Source of the DNA: Bacillota bacterium
GTDB lineage: Bacteria; Bacillota; Clostridia; Lachnospirales; CAG-274
DNA: 44,666 bases
Direction: 5' to 3'
Assembly (NCBI GenBank): GCA_017460805.1
Contig: JAFUAF010000018.1
Span: 1 to 44,666, forward strand
Each line of letters starts with the position of its first letter. The stretch's first letter is position 1. A program made the position numbers and the translations under genes. The notes beneath the pieces are model-generated. The model made no database searches. It was not told the origin of the DNA and saw nothing but the letters and a program-made list of their open reading frames with translations. Positions 40,001 through 44,666 of this stretch are shown piece by piece.

Positions 40001-40912
40001 CTTGCATCAAACGTACTCGGCTGGAAAATTTCCACACCCGTATTCGACGGTGCAAACGAAAAAGACATTATGGACACCCTCGCTATGGCAAACGATTATG
40101 CCAATACCGATTGGGAAGAATTCAAGTCCAAGTGGGCAGACAAGCTCAACGACGACCTTTTGAAATACCTTGAAGACAACCTTGACCACCGTGACGAATG
40201 GCGCGGCGTACCTATCGACCACACGGGCAAGATAAGACTGCGCGACGGCCGCACGGGCGAGGAATTCGACAACGCAACAACAGTCGGCTTCATGCACTAC
40301 TTAAAGCTGCACCACCTTGTTGACGATAAGATACACGCCCGTTCCACAGGCCCCTACGCACTTGTTACACAGCAGCCCCTGGGCGGTAAAGCTCAGTTCG
40401 GCGGCCAGCGTTTCGGCGAGATGGAAGTTTGGGCTCTCGAGGCTTACGGCGCATCCTACACCCTTCAGGAGATACTTACCGTAAAATCCGATGATATCGT
40501 AGGCCGTGTAAAGACTTACGAGGCTATCGTAAAGGGCGAAAATATCCCCGAACCAGGTGTTCCCGAATCATTCAAGGTTCTTCTTAAAGAACTTCAGGCT
40601 CTTGCTCTTGACATCAAGGTGCTTGAAAACTCTCAGGAAGTCGAGATCAAGGAATCCGTTGATGATGTGGATGATGTTGCATTCAATATCGAGGGCGAGG
40701 ACTTCGGTACGGATGAGCCCGCATACAACCCCGACACCATGATAGAAGATGTCCTTGACGAGCTTGATACCGATGATTTCGGCAACGGTCTTGACGACAT
40801 AGACGACGACAACATTGTAATAAGCGACGAGGACGTTGCTTTTGAGCAGGATGTTATGGCAGACCTTGACGAGCTTGATAAGCTTGCGGGTCTTGACGAA
40901 GACGACAAATAA
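37001..40912 (+). CDS. rpoB: DNA-directed RNA polymerase subunit beta
   Basis: 1303 aa, full length. It forms the beta subunit of RNA polymerase. The rifampicin pocket region '[30 protein letters not shown]' (shown here by its ends) has the susceptible residues Asp, His and Ser. Further signatures are 'RSPGIYYD', '[12 protein letters not shown]', '[15 protein letters not shown]', '[24 protein letters not shown]'. An acidic tail of about 100 residues rich in Asp/Glu ('[18 protein letters not shown]') follows the usual C-terminus. The start is GTG 37001 with AAGGAG upstream. rpoC follows 23 bp later. rplJL, the usual upstream neighbour, is not here. Confidence 0.98.
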   Translation: MEKNRIRPVKLGDVTRVSYARVDEVLEMPNLLALQKDSYKWFLDEGLKEVFEDISPITDYNSNLKLEFTGFKLETDKPKYSIAECKDRDATYAARLLVKAVLRSGEGAEEIKDQEIYMGDFPLMTDTGTFVINGAERVIVSQLVRSPGIYYDITKDKVGKNLITSTVIPNRGAWLEYETDSNDVFSVRVDRTRKVPVTVLIRALGIGSDQEIIDLFGEEPKILATIEKDVSKNYEEGLIELYKKIRPGEPASVESAEPLLHNMFYDPKRYDLAHVGRYKFNKKLAFRNRITGRVLAEDAVDPMTGEVIAAAGTKLTSDLCDDIQNTGIAYVVVKIEDDKTTRILSNATVKIDDFISGYGLDAKELKIKENVYFPVLCELLETNDDKESLEAAIKANMARLVPKHITREDIMASINYCMHLDYSIGNKDDIDHLGNRRIRAVGELLQNQFRIGLSRMERVVRERMNVQDLEAVTPQALINIKPVTAAIKEFFGSSQLSQFMDQNNPLGELTHKRRLSALGPGGLSRERAGFEVRDVHTSHYGRMCPIETPEGPNIGLINSLATYAKINEYGFIEAPYRKIDKSGAVPRVTDDVVYITADEEEKFVIAQANEPLNANSEFVHEKVAARLGEENVEIEPSKIDLMDVSPKQLVSVATALIPFLENDDVTRALMGSNMQRQAVPLLVTDSPIVGTGMEYKTAKDSGVVVVAKNDGVVEKVDAARIVIKTANGSRDEYELIKFKRSNQSNCMNQRPIVDLGDTVKAGDIIADGPSTKDGELALGKNPLIGFMTWEGYNYEDAVLLSEKLVAEDVYTSIHIEEYESEARDTKLGAEEITKDIPNVGDDALRNLDETGIIRIGAEVQSNDILVGKVTPKGETELTAEERLLRAIFGEKAREVRDTSLRVPHGESGIVVDVKVFKRENNDEMAPGVNQLVRVYIAQKRKISVGDKMAGRHGNKGVVSRVLPVEDMPFLPNGRPLDIVLNPLGVPSRMNIGQVLEIHLGLASNVLGWKISTPVFDGANEKDIMDTLAMANDYANTDWEEFKSKWADKLNDDLLKYLEDNLDHRDEWRGVPIDHTGKIRLRDGRTGEEFDNATTVGFMHYLKLHHLVDDKIHARSTGPYALVTQQPLGGKAQFGGQRFGEMEVWALEAYGASYTLQEILTVKSDDIVGRVKTYEAIVKGENIPEPGVPESFKVLLKELQALALDIKVLENSQEVEIKESVDDVDDVAFNIEGEDFGTDEPAYNPDTMIEDVLDELDTDDFGNGLDDIDDDNIVISDEDVAFEQDVMADLDELDKLAGLDEDDK

Positions 40913-40935
40913 TTTTAATTGGAGGTAAAAGGTAA

Positions 40936-43900
40936 ATGGAAAACACAGAACAGGCTATATCCTTTGATTCCATAAAAATAGGTCTTGCTTCCCCCGAGGC
41001 TATCAGAGGCTGGTCTCACGGCGAGGTAAAAAAGCCCGAAACTATAAATTACAGAACCTTGAAGCCCGAGCGTGACGGTCTTTACTGCGAGCGTATCTTC
41101 GGCCCCACAAAGGACTGGGAGTGTGCCTGCGGCAAGTACAAAAGACTGCGCTATAAAGGCGTTGTCTGCGACCGCTGCGGCGTTGAGGTAACAAAAAGCA
41201 AGGTAAGACGTGAGCGCATGGGTCATATCGACCTTGCCGCTCCCGTATCACATATCTGGTACTTCAAGGGCATCCCCAGCCGCATGGGTATCATCCTCGG
41301 CATGAGCCCCCGTGCGCTTGACAAGGTACTCTATTTTGCAAGCTATGTAGTTCTCGACCCCGGTCAGACCGACCTTATCTACAAGGATCTGCTTTCCGAA
41401 CAGCAGTACCGCGAGGCTGTGGAGCAGTGGGGCTACAATGCTTTCCGCGTAGGTATCGGTGCAGAGGCTATCAAGGAGCTTCTTTGCGCTATCGACCTTG
41501 AAAAGGAGTCCGCAGAGCTTAAAGCACAGCTTGAAGACAGCTCGGGACAGAAGAAAGTCAGAATAATCAAAAAACTTGAAGTTGTAGAGGCATTCCGCAT
41601 CTCGGGCAACAAACCCGAGTGGATGATACTTGATGCCATCCCCGTTATCCCGCCCGATCTTCGTCCTATGGTACAGCTGGACGGCGGCAGATTTGCAACA
41701 AGTGACCTTAACGACTTATACAGACGTGTTATCAACCGTAACAACCGCCTTAAAAAGCTGCTTGAACTCGGTGCGCCCGACATCATTGTCCGCAACGAAA
41801 AGCGTATGCTTCAGGAATCGGTGGATGCACTTATAGACAACGGCCGCCGCGGACGTGCGGTAACAGGCCCCGGCAACAGAAGTCTTAAATCCCTTTCCGA
41901 CCTTTTAAAGGGCAAGCAGGGACGTTTCCGCCAGAACCTTCTGGGCAAGCGTGTTGACTACTCGGGCCGTTCCGTTATCGTCGTAGGCCCCAACCTTAAA
42001 ATTTTCCAGTGCGGTCTCCCCAAGGAAATGGCGATAGAGCTTTTCAAGCCTTTCGTTATGAAGCGCCTTGTGGAAACAGGCCTTTCGCACAATATAAAAT
42101 CGGCTAAGCGTATGGTGGAAAGACTCCAGAGCGAGGTCTGGGACGTACTCGAAGAAGTTATCAGAGAACATCCCGTTATGCTTAACCGTGCGCCCACACT
42201 TCACCGTCTCGGTATTCAGGCTTTCGAGCCCGTACTTGTCGAGGGTCGTGCAGTCAAGCTGCATCCCCTTGTTTGTACCGCTTACAACGCCGACTTCGAC
42301 GGCGACCAGATGGCTGTTCACGTTCCGCTTAGCGTGGAAGCACAGGCAGAATGCCGCTTCCTGCTTCTTGCGCCGAACAACCTGCTTAAACCCTCCGACG
42401 GCGAGCCCGTTACCGTTCCCACACAGGATATGGTACTCGGCATCTACTACCTTACACTCGAAAAAGAGGGCGAAAAGGGCGAGGGCAAAGTATTCCTCGA
42501 TGAAAACGAGGCTCTGCTTGCCTACGAAAACAAAGTTATCACACTCCATGCCCGCATAAAGGTGCGCCGTACCATAACCAACGAGGACGGCACGACCGAA
42601 AGCGGTCTTGCAGATACAACGGCAGGCCGTATCATCTTCAACGAGATCATCCCGCAGGATATCGGTTTTGTTGACAGAAGCGACCCCGCAAACAAATTCA
42701 AATACGAGATAGATTTCCTTACGGGCAAAAAGGAAATAGGCAAGATAATCAACCGCTGCATCAACAAGCACCCATCCACGGAAACTGCGGAAGTGCTTGA
42801 CAATATCAAGAGCCTTGGCTTCAAGTTCTCTACACGCGGCGCACTTACCGTTTCCGTATCGGATATGGAAATTCCCGCCGCTAAGGAGGAATACCTTGCC
42901 GAAGCCGATAAGGAAGTAAGCAAGATAACAAAGATGTTCCGCCGCGGCCTTATGACCGACGAAGAGCGTCATAAAAAAGTAATAGAAGTCTGGGAAGCAG
43001 CCGATGCCAAGATTACGGAAGCACTTCTTGCAGGCCTCGGTAAATACAACGATATTTACATGATGGCTCACTCGGGTGCCCGTGGTTCCAACAGACAGAT
43101 AAAGCAGCTTGCGGGTATGCGCGGCCTTATGGCTTCGCCTACGGGCGGCATTATCGAACTTCCTATCAAGGCTAACTTCCGTGAGGGTCTTACCGTTCAG
43201 GAGTACTTCATCTCCGCTCACGGTGCACGAAAGGGTCTGTCCGATACGGCTCTTCGTACAGCCGACTCGGGTTACCTGACAAGACGTCTTGTTGACGTTT
43301 CCCAGGAGATCATCATCCGCGAATACGACTGTGCCGAAAACATAGACGACAAGCCTTATATGGAAGTCGCTGCGTTTATGGACGGACAGGAAACTATCGA
43401 GCCTTTGGCAGACAGAATACGCGGCCGATTTACTATCGAGCCTATCGTTCATCCCAAGACGGGCGAGGTCATTGTCGAAGCCGACAAGATGATAAGCCCC
43501 GACCAGGCAGACGCAGTTGTCGCAGCGGGTATAGAAAAAGTCAAGATAAGAACAATTTTAAGCTGCCGCAGCCATAAGGGCGTTTGCTCCAAGTGCTACG
43601 GTGCCAACATGGCAAGCGGCCGTATGGTACGAATAGGCGAAGCTGTCGGCATTATCGCCGCTCAGTCTATCGGCGAACCCGGTACACAGCTTACCATGCG
43701 TACATTCCATACGGGCGGCGTTTCCGGTAACGACCTTACACAGGGTCTTCCCCGTGTCGAGGAACTTTTCGAGGCAAGAAAGCCCAAGGGTGTTGCCATT
43801 ATTGCGGAATTCGGCGGTACTGTTCAGGTCGAGGACGGCAAGAAAAAACGTCAGGTCATCGTTACCGCTCCAAACGGCGAGATAAAGGAATATCTTATCC

Positions 43901-44517
43901 CTTACGGCGCACGTATCAAGGTAATGAGCGGCGACGTTATCGAAGACGGCGATGCTCTTACCGAGGGTTCGGTAAATCCGCATGATATCCTGCGCATCAA
44001 GGGCATCCGCGGTGTTCAGGACTACATGATACAGGAAGTTCAGCGCGTTTACCGCTTGCAGGGTGTTGATATCAACGACAAGCATATCGAGGTTATCGTG
44101 CGCCAGATGCTCAAGCGCGTTCGTGTTGAGGATGCGGGCGATACCGATTTTATGCCCGGTAACTTTGTCGATTGGCTCGACTTCGAGGATGCCGCAAAGG
44201 AAATGGAAGAAAAGGGTCTTGCTCCCTGCTCGGGCACAAGAACTCTTCTCGGTATCACAAAGGCTTCCCTTGCAACAGAGAGCTTCCTCTCCGCAGCTTC
44301 CTTCCAGGAAACTACCCGTGTCCTTACCGAAGCCGCTATCAAGGGTAAGGTCGATCCCCTTATCGGCTTGAAAGAAAATGTTATCATCGGTAAACTTATC
44401 CCCGCAGGTACGGGTATGAATATTTACCGCAAAATAGACCTTAAACTCGATATCCCCGGAGAAGACGACGAAGTGGCTGCTGCAGCTGCCGCCGAGGAAA
44501 CAACCGAGACCGAGTAA
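40936..44517 (+). CDS. rpoC: DNA-directed RNA polymerase subunit beta'
   Basis: 1193 aa, full length. The N-terminal zinc-binding site '[20 protein letters not shown]' is intact. The catalytic '[12 protein letters not shown]' loop with three Mg-binding aspartates is present. The second zinc site '[13 protein letters not shown]' and '[21 protein letters not shown]' (trigger-loop region) are also intact. The C-terminal acidic/Ala-Glu tail is short. It is co-transcribed with rpoB (23 bp gap, GGAGG site before ATG 40936) and ends at a strong terminator. Codon use and G+C match rpoB, and there are no signs of transfer. Confidence 0.98.
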   Translation: MENTEQAISFDSIKIGLASPEAIRGWSHGEVKKPETINYRTLKPERDGLYCERIFGPTKDWECACGKYKRLRYKGVVCDRCGVEVTKSKVRRERMGHIDLAAPVSHIWYFKGIPSRMGIILGMSPRALDKVLYFASYVVLDPGQTDLIYKDLLSEQQYREAVEQWGYNAFRVGIGAEAIKELLCAIDLEKESAELKAQLEDSSGQKKVRIIKKLEVVEAFRISGNKPEWMILDAIPVIPPDLRPMVQLDGGRFATSDLNDLYRRVINRNNRLKKLLELGAPDIIVRNEKRMLQESVDALIDNGRRGRAVTGPGNRSLKSLSDLLKGKQGRFRQNLLGKRVDYSGRSVIVVGPNLKIFQCGLPKEMAIELFKPFVMKRLVETGLSHNIKSAKRMVERLQSEVWDVLEEVIREHPVMLNRAPTLHRLGIQAFEPVLVEGRAVKLHPLVCTAYNADFDGDQMAVHVPLSVEAQAECRFLLLAPNNLLKPSDGEPVTVPTQDMVLGIYYLTLEKEGEKGEGKVFLDENEALLAYENKVITLHARIKVRRTITNEDGTTESGLADTTAGRIIFNEIIPQDIGFVDRSDPANKFKYEIDFLTGKKEIGKIINRCINKHPSTETAEVLDNIKSLGFKFSTRGALTVSVSDMEIPAAKEEYLAEADKEVSKITKMFRRGLMTDEERHKKVIEVWEAADAKITEALLAGLGKYNDIYMMAHSGARGSNRQIKQLAGMRGLMASPTGGIIELPIKANFREGLTVQEYFISAHGARKGLSDTALRTADSGYLTRRLVDVSQEIIIREYDCAENIDDKPYMEVAAFMDGQETIEPLADRIRGRFTIEPIVHPKTGEVIVEADKMISPDQADAVVAAGIEKVKIRTILSCRSHKGVCSKCYGANMASGRMVRIGEAVGIIAAQSIGEPGTQLTMRTFHTGGVSGNDLTQGLPRVEELFEARKPKGVAIIAEFGGTVQVEDGKKKRQVIVTAPNGEIKEYLIPYGARIKVMSGDVIEDGDALTEGSVNPHDILRIKGIRGVQDYMIQEVQRVYRLQGVDINDKHIEVIVRQMLKRVRVEDAGDTDFMPGNFVDWLDFEDAAKEMEEKGLAPCSGTRTLLGITKASLATESFLSAASFQETTRVLTEAAIKGKVDPLIGLKENVIIGKLIPAGTGMNIYRKIDLKLDIPGEDDEVAAAAAAEETTETE

Positions 44518-44527
44518 AACTTCAAAA

Positions 44528-44557
44528 GACTGCCGCACACCGCGGCGGTCTTTTTTT
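44528..44557 (+). terminator. Rho-independent terminator after rpoC
   Basis: GACTGCCGC (44528-44536) pairs with GCGGCGGTC (44542-44550), one T-G pair, followed by seven Ts. It ends the rpoBC operon. Confidence 0.93.
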
Positions 44558-44576
44558 GTGCGGAGACAGGGGCAAT

Positions 44577-44666
44577 GTCATCAACTTAAGGATTTACAAT
44601 ACTACTGGTATGCAGTATAAGAAGCTGTCCCTTTAGGGAAAGTGGCAGCCGTAGGCTGACGAAAGG
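44577..44666. repeat. Dispersed repeat element, copy 2, truncated by window end
   Basis: GTCATCAACTTAAGGATTTACAATACTACTGGTATGCAGTATAAGAAGCTGTCCCTTTAGGG-like sequence matches 29851 onward and continues with AAAGTGGCAGCCGTAGGCTGACGAAAGG, a GC-rich hairpin. It stands between rpoC and the next gene outside the window. Confidence 0.65.

Noticed and set aside
41905..43452. 515-codon open frame on the minus strand inside rpoC
   Set aside because: It is antisense to the strongly conserved catalytic part of rpoC, with no SD or recognisable domain; open only because of codon bias.
43558..44538. 326-codon minus-strand frame over the end of rpoC
   Set aside because: Antisense to conserved rpoC sequence and overlapping its terminator, with no domain evidence.

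Overview
The window looks like the chromosome of an anaerobic Gram-positive Clostridia member, probably of the Ruminococcaceae/Oscillospiraceae type. The basis is strong AGGAGG-type ribosome binding sites, sigma-A promoters, a Tn916-type integrase/excisionase pair, DUF6076/DUF6591-like Clostridia protein families, a clostridial-style RpoB with an acidic tail, and short GC-rich CCCTTTAGG repeats of a kind common in this group. This is judged from sequence alone; no database was searched.

Layout. (1) 1-7.2 kb, accessory: the end of a DUF1016-type PD-(D/E)xK nuclease gene. Then comes a three-gene cassette of a wall/membrane-anchored surface protein, a lipoprotein ending in an LHH-type HNH nuclease toxin domain, and a SUKH (SMI1/KNR4) immunity protein. 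On the opposite strand are a 43-residue amphipathic/membrane peptide gene and a three-gene operon (DUF6076-like protein plus two exported proteins sharing one C-terminal domain). (2) About 7.45-26.0 kb, a putative integrated mobile element of about 18.6 kb. It has Tn916-type int and xis at the left end, a serine resolvase and a phage/plasmid-like replication initiator at the right end. TGTGTAAAT/G repeats at both ends look like integrase arm sites, and a 10-bp repeat may be the att core. No relaxase or type IV secretion genes are visible. (3) 26.5-44.7 kb, chromosomal backbone: methyltransferase, a second DIP1984-family gene, azlCD, a DUF559 nuclease, a repeat-rich spacer, a HAD-GT2-GT2 fusion, DUF3592-like and ACT-domain proteins, a GT39-like membrane glycosyltransferase, then rpoB-rpoC and a terminator.

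The most unusual content is inside the element. Four paralogous proteins of 432-444 aa (10268-11602, 14393-15727, 15745-17043, 17036-18358) are recognisably derived from the polymerase core of the Gram-positive replicative polymerase PolC. They lack the PHP and exonuclease domains, the zinc finger, the DxD catalytic aspartates and the C-terminal clamp-binding tail, so they look like 'pseudo-polymerases'. Three sit head to tail in a minus-strand operon with a YgiT-type zinc-finger protein, a BspA-like LRR protein, an unknown 316-aa protein and a DIP1984 protein. The fourth follows a non-coding block of about 190 bp. That block recurs downstream of the second DIP1984 gene outside the element, which suggests a conserved RNA.

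The element also holds a small regulon. An XRE repressor-like gene sits next to two genes (a 4Fe-4S HhH glycosylase-like protein and an unknown helical protein). Each of these has a consensus promoter flanked by two perfect AATTC-N7-GAATT palindromes. A receptor-like Ser/Thr kinase lies divergent to an HTH protein. The right-hand spacer contains a symmetric hairpin with tandem G-A mismatches that could be a replication or transfer origin.
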